Shown here: piece after piece, positions 6,776 to 14,499 of the stretch
How the letters are laid out: the number at the start of each line of letters is the position of its first letter
How positions within the stretch are numbered: position 1 is the stretch's first letter
Assembly: GCA_964352535.1 (NCBI GenBank)
Contig: CAYGSW010000104.1
Location: 1-19,208 of the forward strand
DNA length: 19,208 nucleotides
Reading direction: 5' to 3'
Origin: Granulosicoccus sp964352535
Lineage (GTDB): Bacteria; Pseudomonadota; Gammaproteobacteria; Granulosicoccales; Granulosicoccaceae
Made by a program: the position numbers and the translations under genes
Notes under the pieces: generated by a model
Database searches by the model: none
Told to the model about the DNA's origin: nothing
What the model saw: only the letters and a program-made list of their open reading frames with translations

Positions 6776-7930
6776 CTAGTGTGGACCGAAGGCATAACCG
6801 CGCATCGTGCTCTGGTCAAAACCGGAGGCCACGCCAATCTCCAGCAAGTTGGCCAGCGTATCGATAAGCCCGCCCGGCTGTTCGGTATCGGTGCTCAGCT
6901 GCGTGCGCACACTCTCACCCGCATAACGCGCAAGCATACTCTGACCAATCGACATCGGACCTTGCGTCAGCTTGTCGCTATTGCCGTTTGCCTGTACAAC
7001 AATCTGGGCCACATCGCCGAGGATCTGCGCGCGGAACGATTCCTGGCCACCGAAGTGCTCCACCACATCGGCTGATATGCCATTGCCCAGGGCGTTCATG
7101 AACTGGTCTGACTGTACGTAGGTGGACAGCGCATTGCCGCCGCCATCAATAACCGCTTCACCAGCACCGACAAATAACTCGGCATAGTGTCCGGCGCTCT
7201 CGGGGCCAAAGACATCGGTCAACTTTGATTCGACTGCACCCGAAGCGTACGCGCGGATGTAGGATCCGATTAAAGCGTCGATGTTGGGGATCTCGACCCC
7301 GTTGACAACAGCCTCTTCAAGGATCTTGCCGCCCAGATCAGCCACGAACTCCGGCGCCATGCTCTTCAAGCTCTCTTCCAGACCATCACCCAGCTGGGAA
7401 CCAAACTCCGAGAGCACCGATTGCATGACCCCGTCTTCAAAGTCACGCCCTTGCAACTCACTGCTCACCCCATTGGCGAAGGCTTCGGCCACCACCCGGG
7501 TCTTGCCTGTGAGCTGACCCGCCAGACCGGTAAATGCACCGGTAATCAGATTCTCGCCACCCACACGAAGGGCCGCACGGACATCACCCGTGATGGCGAA
7601 CGTTAATCCGAAACTGGTCAGGCCGGACTGCACGCCCGCAACGGCCAATGATCCAAGCAGGAAACTGCCGAAGGCTGCTGGTGGAAACAGGAAGCCTGCT
7701 GCGGTGAACGCACCACCAAGAACGCCCTTGATGAAATCATCAAAGCCAAACTTGGACTTCTTGATCGCTTTGGCATTGCGTGCAGCGACCAGCGCACGCA
7801 AGATCATCGGCTCCACCATCGTCCACGTTTCAGGTGCTACGCCCATGAACTCGAGGCGCTGCTCGATGCTGGAGTTCAGAAAGGCTTCGACAAGAGCCTT
7901 CTTTTGTGGACCGAAATTACCATAATCCAC
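6776..7930 (-). pseudogene. Hemagglutinin/polymorphic-toxin-like C-terminal region
   Basis: 384 codons. N-terminal part is helical, followed by a Gly/Ala-rich segment (residues about 65-135, for example FTAAGFLFPPAAFGSFLLG) and then repeated helical blocks such as GENLITGAFTGLAGQLTG and FEDGVMQSVLSEFGSQLG. This style resembles DUF637-like C-terminal regions of large hemagglutinins and contact-dependent toxins; family assignment is tentative. Its start is only the first ATG after a frameshift: the preceding frame (7931-8286) ends in DALRVSEGTLA, and this frame continues GVDYGNFGPQ, so the two were one protein. No export signal or toxin motif is recognised at the C-terminus. Confidence 0.45.
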
Positions 7931-8286
7931 GCCAGCGTTCCTTCGCTGACCCGTAAGGCGTCTGCATTCACATTGGTCATTTGCGCTGCCAGCAGTTGTC
8001 GATAACTTTCAGACAACTTGCCACGCAGTCCGTTGGTCAGCACTAAGTTGCGCTCATACAGCTCCCGCAGCTGTCCTTGCGTGGCGGCAGTGTCGGTCAA
8101 CGCCATACGTACATTGGCAGGCACGTCCACCTTGAACTGTCGGCCAGTGCCCAGCTCATAGCGATAATGTTCTGTGAAGCCCGCTGTTGGGCCTGATAAG
8201 GTTCTGGCCACCACCTGTTGCGTATCAGGCATTAACACGTATGTCATGAACCCACCACCGTGCTGCCAGAGATCCTGGTCCACCAC
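7931..8286 (-). pseudogene. Middle part of the same broken reading frame
   Basis: Frame reads from about 8337 (TGAVYIDPTFYKRIDG) through QHGGGFMTYVLMPDTQQVV to LRVSEGTLA at about 7935, where a one-base shift moves the coding into the next segment. Possible GTG restart at 8286. Nothing in it matches a family I know. In-frame continuity with the upstream ORF across TAG 8338-8340, and coding-like continuation into the downstream segment, argue that all three pieces derive from one gene of about 680 codons. Confidence 0.4.
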
Positions 8287-8337
8287 CCCGTCAATGCGTT
8301 TGTAGAAGGTCGGGTCAATATATACAGCTCCCGTGTG

Positions 8338-8817
8338 CTAATCCTCCTTGATGCTTCTAGGCTGGCCCAGAGGCTGACCTGTAGTCGTACTATGGTAAGC
8401 GTGACCCAGTTCTATCTTTGCTCCGACAGTCATTTGCCGCAGATCTCCTGTAGCCATGATTACGTAGGTGTTGCCTGCATGCATCAGCACTTCGATGTTC
8501 CCGTCCATTTGCAATAGAACGGACGGATGTTTTTTACCGACGTTTACCGCACTGGTGATCGAGATCCCGCCATCCACAAAGGTGACAGCTTGGTTCTTCA
8601 GAAACTCCAGAGCTTGCTGAGCCGTGGTCTCCGCGTTGATAGGGTCGCTGGTTGTTGCAAGGTGGGGGGTTGCCCCAGGATCTTGTCTAACTGGTGATTG
8701 GTTCGGCGCGCTTCTGGCACTCACCGCGCCCGTGTCTATCACGCCACTGTCTATCACTATGCTGTCCGTCAACTCCGCACGTCGCTGCTCCCCCGATTGC
8801 GCGTAGAGTTCCGACAC
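8338..8817 (-). CDS. Hypothetical 159-aa protein, 5' part of broken frame
   Basis: The GTG start at 8817 is chosen because AGGGA lies four bases before it and it falls 38 bp after the PhoD-like stop, suggesting co-transcription. The N-terminal third is polar and low-complexity (TDSIVIDSGVIDTGAV, then Pro/Ala/Thr-rich). The C-terminal half looks beta-rich (TFVDGGISITSAVNVG and IEVLMHAGNTYVIMATGDL). No signal peptide and no recognised domain. It ends at TAG 8338, but the same frame continues as convincing protein, so the stop is probably a nonsense mutation in a longer gene. It may still be expressed alone as a short protein. Confidence 0.5.
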   Translation of the reverse strand: MSELYAQSGEQRRAELTDSIVIDSGVIDTGAVSARSAPNQSPVRQDPGATPHLATTSDPINAETTAQQALEFLKNQAVTFVDGGISITSAVNVGKKHPSVLLQMDGNIEVLMHAGNTYVIMATGDLRQMTVGAKIELGHAYHSTTTGQPLGQPRSIKED

Positions 8818-8855
8818 TTCATCCCTGATGATTAATAACAGGGTGGGATAGGGTC

Positions 8856-10997
8856 TTAGCCTTCGACCCGATTGTCCATGAACTGGGTTTTTCCCTCCAC
8901 CGAGTTGAGTTGCATGATTTTTTCGGGTTTTCCATCCAATCCAAGCCGGACATCGCCGATGCCGGAATGATTCCACAGGCGTTCTCCCGCGCTTCGTCCG
9001 GTTGGCAAGCGTGGCCAGATGCGAAAGGCGCTGCGTTGTGTAAGCAGGTTCAGTGGCGACCAAGGCGCAAAAAGCCAACGATTCAGTCGGTCGAGCCATT
9101 CGATGAGCACCACCGGGAACTCGTTCTTGATGCCGCTGCTGGTGATTTGCCAGATAGCTGGCGTCTGGGTTTGATAGCGCAGCCGGACATCGTAGGCAAA
9201 CGAGTAGTGGACATCACCTGAGAGTAAAACAAATGTTTGCGGTGTTTTGCTGTGTTCAAAAATACTCAGAATAACGGTGGCCGCTTCATGGTGTGCCATC
9301 CAGTTCTCGGCATCTACCAACAAGGGTTTGCCAAAGAACGTAAAAATTCGCTGGATAATTTCTATTAGCTTAACCCCGAATACGGGAGCAGGGGATACAA
9401 CGATAACGTCGGACAGTCCCACAACCTGCTGCTGAAAATCTGTCAATGCTTCCCAGTCCATAAGACCCGAAGGCTTGTTGGGTTTGCTGCGCCGGTGCCA
9501 GCGGTGAGTTCGAGTGTCCAGCACCACGATGGCAGGTTGTGTGTTTAGCGTGTATTGCCAACCGCGGAAATCGAGCAGGGTGTTAATCAGGGCATCGTGC
9601 AGGTTGGGCTGTAGGGATTTTGGTTGAGGGTTGTTGCTAGGGAGTTTGTTGTTCGCATCACTGGCATTGTGGTCTGGCTTGTCATTGGATGTGTCCGGCA
9701 GATCGAGTTGTTCAACCAGATTTGATGTGGCAGATAGATTGGACGTGGCAGGCAGATCTGTTGTGTCAGGCAGATTTGATGCGTTAAGCAGATTTGAAGT
9801 GTCAAACAATTCTTCGCACGCAGGCATGAGTGTTTCAAGACAACTGGGGCCATTGCCCCAGCCTTGACACAGTGCGTAGGCGAGAAGTGCATTACCGACA
9901 ATCCGGCGTGAGAAAGGATGCTCGTAGGTTGTCTCTTCCCAGGCTTGCGAAAGATTCCAGTCGTCAGTGACATCGTGATCATCAAAAATCATGTAGCTGG
10001 ACACATGCGATAGAGCACGTGCAGCCTCGGGCAGGCCATCGACAAATCTTGCTATGTGTGTGCGCTCTTTTTCGTAGCGTTTTACCAGCGTATCGGGCAG
10101 AACAGGTTTTGAGAGATCCAGCAGTGTCCAGGGCACGGGTGACCAGACCAGCATGTACATCGCCAACATCTCGGAGACACTCACCAGGTGGTTCTCGGCG
10201 TTGGCTGTAGTGAACACAGGTTTTCGCGCGCCACCGAAAAAGCGCTCTATCAGCGTGGCATTGGTTTCAGTCAGTGGCAGCAGGGATGTGCGTCTGTAGT
10301 AAGTGTGTTCATGTTGCTGCAAGGCACGGGCGTTATCCACCACCGCGCCACTGACACTTTCATCGAACAGATTGAGCGTGTCGATCAGTTGATGAATGGC
10401 ATGTAGCATGGGGCCGGCAACGTCATCCACGTAGACTTGATCGCCTGTCATGAGTAACAGGGCAGGTCGGTTTTTGCACTCGATTCCGCAGGCGCGTATT
10501 TCGGCATCGACACGACGCAGGCCATCGTCAGATTTATGATGGGGTTTTCTGCAGGAGCCATGCAGTATACGGTTGACTCGGCTGTGGATGACAAAGTGTG
10601 GCGAGGTATGCTCTGCGTGGCAAAGATGCGGTGCCCAATCGGCGATCCATTGACAGGCTTTTGTGTATTCGGCAACACTCTCGCCATCACCGCCATCACC
10701 GCCTTCAATTCTCTCATTTCTCTCGATCCCGAGATCGTAGTGCAACAGGCGCTCAACGGGCCATGCACTGTCTGCCTTGATTTCAAGTAACTGCAAGTAG
10801 GCGTGTTGGCCGATTTGCAGCTGTTTTTGTTCGGAAGGATTCAAGGTGCGCTCTTGTAGCAAAGTGTCAGCGTCCTTGAGTCGAAATTGCAGGAGAGTAG
10901 GGCGTGATGTCACTACCCACAACATCAATCGATCGGCTTGTACGTGGCGCAGTAGTGGGCCGGCGAGAACAAGCGGCAGGTTGGCGAGTTGTTTCAT
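8856..10997 (-). CDS. PhoD-like metallophosphatase
   Basis: About 713 aa from ATG 10997 (TTG 11009 is an in-frame alternative four codons upstream). Metal-binding motifs of PhoD/alkaline phosphatase D and related metallophosphatases are present, numbered from TTG: GDQVYVDD at 189-196, FDDHDVTDDW at 342-351, and LSGDVHYSF at 596-604. Family enzymes hydrolyse phosphate mono- or diesters with Fe/Ca. There is no Tat or Sec signal, unlike classical secreted PhoD, so a cytoplasmic role is likely. Between the second and third motif lies a hydrophilic insert (about 400-470) built of TSNLxx-type hexapeptides. The 38-bp gap to the next ORF suggests an operon. Substrate unknown. Confidence 0.8.
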   Translation of the reverse strand: MKQLANLPLVLAGPLLRHVQADRLMLWVVTSRPTLLQFRLKDADTLLQERTLNPSEQKQLQIGQHAYLQLLEIKADSAWPVERLLHYDLGIERNERIEGGDGGDGESVAEYTKACQWIADWAPHLCHAEHTSPHFVIHSRVNRILHGSCRKPHHKSDDGLRRVDAEIRACGIECKNRPALLLMTGDQVYVDDVAGPMLHAIHQLIDTLNLFDESVSGAVVDNARALQQHEHTYYRRTSLLPLTETNATLIERFFGGARKPVFTTANAENHLVSVSEMLAMYMLVWSPVPWTLLDLSKPVLPDTLVKRYEKERTHIARFVDGLPEAARALSHVSSYMIFDDHDVTDDWNLSQAWEETTYEHPFSRRIVGNALLAYALCQGWGNGPSCLETLMPACEELFDTSNLLNASNLPDTTDLPATSNLSATSNLVEQLDLPDTSNDKPDHNASDANNKLPSNNPQPKSLQPNLHDALINTLLDFRGWQYTLNTQPAIVVLDTRTHRWHRRSKPNKPSGLMDWEALTDFQQQVVGLSDVIVVSPAPVFGVKLIEIIQRIFTFFGKPLLVDAENWMAHHEAATVILSIFEHSKTPQTFVLLSGDVHYSFAYDVRLRYQTQTPAIWQITSSGIKNEFPVVLIEWLDRLNRWLFAPWSPLNLLTQRSAFRIWPRLPTGRSAGERLWNHSGIGDVRLGLDGKPEKIMQLNSVEGKTQFMDNRVEG
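9700..9807. repeat. 18-bp tandem repeat inside PhoD-like gene
   Basis: Six 18-bp units, five of them close copies, each starting AGAT (plus strand; for example AGATTTGATGTGGCAGAT at 9718-9735). In the protein they encode hexapeptides of the type TSNLSA, TSNLLN, ASNLPD, TTDLPA at residues about 401-436. The period is a multiple of three, so unit number can change without breaking the frame. The insert is probably a flexible surface loop. Confidence 0.8.
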
Positions 10998-11256
10998 AGT
11001 GAAATACAAGAAAGTAGCGGTACTGTCGGTATGTTTGTACGAGGGTAAGTCATCACGGGTGGAATCGGCCTGTATCGGTTGGATTTTTGATTGAGATATT
11101 GGCCTTTTGTCAGAGCGTTGATTTGACTCAGACTAAATCTGGCAGTGATCGGCTTGCTTGTTAATATCTGGTCATATTGAGTGTCTGGCAATTCGCTTTG
11201 TGTTCTACAAGTTATATCCAAGTTCGGTTTTGGTATTGCTATTCTCATAATCGGGC

Positions 11257-11367
11257 ATGAAAACAATAATTTCGATTCCCGATAACGTGTTAGTAGTTGC
11301 TGAGCGGGTGGCGCAGAAACTGGGTATGTCCAGAACTGAGCTTTACGTGAATGCTGTTCGGGAATAG
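11257..11367 (+). pseudogene. Ribbon-helix-helix antitoxin remnant, nonsense-truncated
   Basis: 36 codons: MKTIISIPDNVLVVAERVAQ followed by KLGMSRTELYVNAVRE. This is the DNA-binding N-terminus of a ribbon-helix-helix antitoxin of the type paired with MazF-like toxins (strand MKTIISIP, then two helices with the SRTELY turn). The frame ends at TAG 11365, where homologues usually have an aromatic residue and continue another 30-40 residues that bind the toxin. After the stop the frame stays open for 13 codons (VERDGRKNSLLPC). No MazF-like toxin is recognised downstream. A truncated protein could still bind DNA, but neutralisation would be lost. Confidence 0.65.
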
Positions 11368-11713
11368 GTCGAGCGTGATGGGCGAAAAAATTCGCTCTTA
11401 CCTTGTTGACCGATGGTATTTCCAGTCGTTAGCGTTTCGTCGCCTTGTATTAAGCGCGCCGCCGTGGTCTGCCGCAGGAGGGAGGTTCCAAAGTTGTATG
11501 GGAAAGTAACTGGCAGCGCGTTGGCCTGAAGTCAAATTTCACTCAATTACTTTTTTATCATCAGTTCGTAAAAATATTCTATCCATCACGGCCTTGTTAG
11601 ACGTCGTCACCCGGTTCATAGATCTGCAACCCACGCAATCAGTGCCATCACCCTTGCAACAACACGTCGCTCGACGTGTGTCGGAAGAAACAAGCTCATA
11701 TTGATAATGACGC
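11368..11713. other. Stretch without recognised gene
   Basis: Lies between the antitoxin remnant and the WD40 gene end. A 43-codon plus-strand frame from ATG 11379 and a Cys-rich 63-codon minus-strand frame (11539-11730) cross it; I recognise neither. If a toxin gene once followed the antitoxin, it is no longer readable here. No clear terminator is seen for the WD40 gene. Confidence 0.4.
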
Positions 11714-13501
11714 TCACTTCCCGAGTGCACCAGCTACTTCATCAGGCTGGTAGCGGTCGCTATCATTGTCGATCAAAGTGAGTTCGGGTAACTCATCAAG
11801 GTCACCTTGCCTTAGCTCATATGCGGATACAAGCTCATCACCTGATGCCGCAATATATCCATCAGCGGTCCAAGCTACCCAGCCATCGATATCTTGATGA
11901 GGAAACAATGAGAGAAGCTCGGTACCATCTCGTGAGTCATACCACCGTATCGTGCCGTCATATAAAACGGCCGCAACCTTTGACCCATCATGGCTGATAT
12001 TGACATGATGCGCGCCAGCTTCGATTCCTACTCTCCAGAGTGGGTCGCCGCTGGCAGCATAGAATCGAAGCGCCCAATCGGTTCCCAGTGCAAATCGCTC
12101 AGCCTTTGCATCAATGGCAAGGCTAAGCGAACGCTCCAGCGGTTCCATCTCCAGCGCAACACCGTTGAACTTGGGCTCTGTGCCTCCCTCCCAATCAGTC
12201 ACGTCAAGGCCTGTCAATCGAGGTGGGATAGTAGAAGCCCGAAGACCTTTTGAGTAGACCAGATTCTCCACATCGAAATACCGAGCGCCATCGGAATCGG
12301 TGTCCAGCTGTATTGTGTTGCCGTCGGGTGAGAGCCTGAAAGCATCGGCCCGTCGAGCAATGTTGAGAGACGCCGGTTCGACCTCCCAGCGGAGCTTCTC
12401 AATGCCATCAAGGCGACGTAGTGTGGGTTCCTGTGTGGCGATGAAGACGTCGCCATTCTTAAGTGGAACCAAGGCTGAGGCGATGGTTACCCCCCAGGAT
12501 GAATCGCTTCGCGCTCCGTACCCTTGCTTGTCCCACGCGAAGAAACGAACGCCTTCGTTGTCGGACCCATTTGCACCCGCATACAGGACTTCACCCTCCG
12601 GTGACCAGGCAACTTTCGACAAAGATCCGCCCGCAAGATCCGTGACTTCTATTGTCTTCGCTTTCTTCAACGTCGTACCATCCAGCAAGTCGACGACGGG
12701 CCGATCGGTGTATCCAACTGCGAGCACATCGTTTGCTGGATTAAATGCAATTGCGACTGGTTGTTTACCGCTCAGAGACTCGGCCACGGCCAATGCTTTG
12801 CCTTCGGTGTCATACAATCTGACCTTGCCATCAAAGCTGGAAACCGCTAGTCGACCGTCACGGGAATGGTTCAACCAAAGACTGTATCGAGCCTTCGGGA
12901 AGTCATGATGTACCAGCTCCTGCCATCCATTATCTGCGTTGTATATTCGGAGTGCCGACCCCCCGCTATCGGTACTCGAGATCACTACTGCCAGTCGCTT
13001 GCCATCAGGGGAAAATTCAAGATGATAGACGACACCAGCCAGGCAGCAGATTCTATTGACGAGCTGGCCAGTGCCGCTGTTGACTATATAAATCGGCGTG
13101 TTCTGATCTTGTGCGGGAGGTCTTCCCGATACTGCAATCAGTTTTCCTTCTGGATGAATGTCAATTGCATAGAGCTTACCGTTACGTGCATCGGCGGTCG
13201 GGAACCGAAAACTGTTCAACAACTCACCATTATCAAGACTCCACAGACGTACTGTTTTGTCATCTGATGAGGTTGCAACCACTCCTGTTTTTTCATGGAC
13301 ATCAGCACGCCATATTTTTCCGATATGAGTGCCAGCGTCCACGCCAATCGATGAGCTGGTTGGCGTCTTTGCATATGCAGATAATGGGCTAACCGCTAAT
13401 AACAGCAGGACAGTTATTGCCTGGTGAAACAAACACATGGATCTTTGTACTGTCGCAGCGTGGAAACGTTTCACGATTAGACTCCATAGTTTCTGTTGCA
13501 T
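11714..13501 (-). CDS. Secreted WD40-like beta-propeller protein
   Basis: About 595 aa from ATG 13501. A hydrophobic stretch with a Sec-like cleavage site (AITVLLLLAVSPLSAYA-KT) marks export. ATG 13438 would give a shorter signal peptide but one without basic residues, so the longer start, with K and R before the hydrophobic core, is preferred with reservation. The rest is beta-propeller: WD-type units such as ATSSDDKTVRLWSLDNGELL, VSSFDGKVRLYDTEGKAL and VLYDGTIRWYDSRDGTELL. The C-terminal cap (DGWVAWTADGYIAAS, later DRYQPDEV) resembles caps of WD40 proteins that in other bacteria accompany caspase-like peptidases; no peptidase is seen here. Likely a periplasmic binding scaffold; ligand unknown. 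Confidence 0.75.
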   Translation of the reverse strand: MQQKLWSLIVKRFHAATVQRSMCLFHQAITVLLLLAVSPLSAYAKTPTSSSIGVDAGTHIGKIWRADVHEKTGVVATSSDDKTVRLWSLDNGELLNSFRFPTADARNGKLYAIDIHPEGKLIAVSGRPPAQDQNTPIYIVNSGTGQLVNRICCLAGVVYHLEFSPDGKRLAVVISSTDSGGSALRIYNADNGWQELVHHDFPKARYSLWLNHSRDGRLAVSSFDGKVRLYDTEGKALAVAESLSGKQPVAIAFNPANDVLAVGYTDRPVVDLLDGTTLKKAKTIEVTDLAGGSLSKVAWSPEGEVLYAGANGSDNEGVRFFAWDKQGYGARSDSSWGVTIASALVPLKNGDVFIATQEPTLRRLDGIEKLRWEVEPASLNIARRADAFRLSPDGNTIQLDTDSDGARYFDVENLVYSKGLRASTIPPRLTGLDVTDWEGGTEPKFNGVALEMEPLERSLSLAIDAKAERFALGTDWALRFYAASGDPLWRVGIEAGAHHVNISHDGSKVAAVLYDGTIRWYDSRDGTELLSLFPHQDIDGWVAWTADGYIAASGDELVSAYELRQGDLDELPELTLIDNDSDRYQPDEVAGALGK

Positions 13502-13631
13502 CCGTAGTATAGGCGTAAAGCAGCATGACATACACTACGCAAAATGGTGAAGATCCTTCGTAATGGAGGAAGCCTACGTGAGGGCTCCGCCAAGAGCTTT
13601 GGAAATAGTCGAAGACGCTGACTATCGACAT

Positions 13632-13823
13632 TCAATGTTGGTCGGATTCCAGTCTTGGCCCTCGTTGCGCCATCTCCACCATTGTCTCCAGGCGTACCAG
13701 CCTGCGATCCTGTTCGCGTATTTCTGACGATAGTTCGTCGACCAGAGCGCCCAGTTGATCCACTTTTGCTGACAAGAGCACAAAATCTTTCATCGCTGCA
13801 ACAGCTTCGGAAACCAAACTCAT
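13632..13823 (-). CDS. Small coiled-coil protein
   Basis: 63 aa. The central part (KVDQLGALVDELSSEIREQD followed by RRLVRLETMVEMA) has heptad-spaced Leu/Val residues typical of a short coiled coil. No signal peptide or membrane segment. The start overlaps the stop of the ribbon-helix-helix gene by four bases, so the two are translationally coupled and probably act together. I recognise no named family. Possible roles are oligomerisation partner of the upstream DNA-binding protein or a toxin-antitoxin-like partner; neither is shown. The stop lies about 130 bp before the WD40 gene start on the same strand. Confidence 0.65.
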   Translation of the reverse strand: MSLVSEAVAAMKDFVLLSAKVDQLGALVDELSSEIREQDRRLVRLETMVEMAQRGPRLESDQH

Positions 13824-14086
13824 CGTCGGGACTCGCGTAATTCTCTCAGTACGGTTTCAGCTTTCTCGATGCCTTTGTCCAGAGACGCTTCCGCAGTGCG
13901 GGTGTTTGTACGCAACGTACGGATAAGCTCGGCAAGAGCGGCATCGTCCGCATCAGGTTCAAGCCCTGTCACTCTGCGGCGAACCAGTTCAGACACGCTG
14001 ATGCCCTCATTGGCAGCTTCCGCTGACAACCAGGACTTAAATTCAGGTGTGCCAAGGATGGTAATCCGTTCGCTTTTTGCTGCCAT
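13820..14086 (-). CDS. Ribbon-helix-helix DNA-binding protein
   Basis: 88 aa. N-terminal part (SERITILGTPEFKSWLSAEA, then EGISVSELVRRRV) fits a CopG/MobC-like ribbon-helix-helix: a basic beta strand, helix 1, a Gly-turn and helix 2 ending in arginines. The C-terminal 40 residues are helical and charged, likely coiled-coil. Such proteins dimerise and bind short palindromes as repressors or relaxosome components. First gene of a two-gene unit (next gene overlaps by 4 nt), preceded by a strong palindrome at 14111-14132, the natural candidate operator. AGAGA about eight bases before ATG is a plausible ribosome-binding site. Length and frame look intact. Confidence 0.75.
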   Translation of the reverse strand: MAAKSERITILGTPEFKSWLSAEAANEGISVSELVRRRVTGLEPDADDAALAELIRTLRTNTRTAEASLDKGIEKAETVLRELRESRR

Positions 14087-14110
14087 GAATCAATTCTCTG
14101 GAATTATTTG

Positions 14111-14132
14111 TATTATCATGTGTATGATAATA
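14111..14132 (-). promoter_or_regulatory. 9+9 bp palindrome upstream of ribbon-helix-helix gene
   Basis: TATTATCAT, a 4-bp GTGT spacer, then ATGATAATA: perfect inverted repeat 25 bp upstream of the ATG at 14086. It is AT-rich and contains TTATCA and TAATAC hexamers that could serve as promoter elements, so a bound repressor would block the polymerase. Likely autoregulatory operator (inference). Confidence 0.6.
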
Positions 14133-14351
14133 CCATAAATCAGGTCCAGAATGAAACAACCCCACACTCCTTGGGCACATACTTGCCACCGTGTGCTTCA
14201 GACCAGGCCAAAGGACCCTTCACGAACGCCTCAACTCCCGTATCATCTATCGGTAGATACTATAAGAGACTCTTGAGATACATGATGCTGTACACCCGCA
14301 GAGTCAATCCTGGCCATCTCTTCCTTGGCCATCTTCTCGCTGACAACAACG
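14133..14351 (-). other. Possible decayed coding sequence, family unrecognised
   Basis: On the minus strand one short frame reads KMAKEEMARIDSAGVQHHV and ends at a stop near 14243. A second frame reads DDTGVEAFVKGPLAWSE, then AHGGKYVPKECGVVSFWT, and stops just before the palindrome at 14132. Both read like protein and could be one frameshifted gene, but I recognise no family; a passing likeness to cytochrome P450 N-termini (GPxAWSEAHGG) is not enough to name it. No promoter or terminator is evident. Confidence 0.3.
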
Positions 14352-14393
14352 CAGCGTAGATAACCCAGCATAGATAACCCAGCGTAGAAAACG
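14352..14393. repeat. Three 14-bp tandem repeats
   Basis: CAGCGTAGATAACC, CAGCATAGATAACC and CAGCGTAGAAAACG follow each other without gaps. They lie in non-coding DNA beyond the end of the transporter gene. Function unknown; could be a replication-slippage product or a binding-site array. Confidence 0.6.
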
Positions 14394-14499
14394 ATGAATT
14401 AACAATTCAGCGTACTGTACCCTTGTGAAAGGATGTATCGGAATATCAATGAACGTTAGGTCGGATACATTCTGCAGGTATCGATGAACTGTTGCAGGT

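Noticed and set aside
9587..9985. 132-codon minus-strand ORF within the PhoD-like gene
   Set aside because: A shadow of the 18-bp repeat region in another frame; the PhoD frame has the metal motifs on both sides.
11539..11730. 63-codon minus-strand ORF with several cysteines after the WD40 gene
   Set aside because: It overlaps the WD40 3' end, has no ribosome-binding site, and the cysteine spacing fits no zinc or iron-sulfur motif I know. Left as part of the unassigned stretch.
13560..13600. Terminator between coiled-coil gene and WD40 gene
   Set aside because: GGAGCCC...GGCTTCC can pair imperfectly, but no T-run follows on the transcribed strand.
13389..13631. 80-codon minus-strand ORF starting right after the coiled-coil gene
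   Set aside because: It overlaps the signal peptide region of the WD40 gene in another frame and has no domain-like composition, although the adjacent start is suggestive.
14150..14260. Cytochrome P450 fragment
   Set aside because: Only a short likeness (GPxAWSEAHGG) without heme-binding or other P450 motifs; kept as unassigned.
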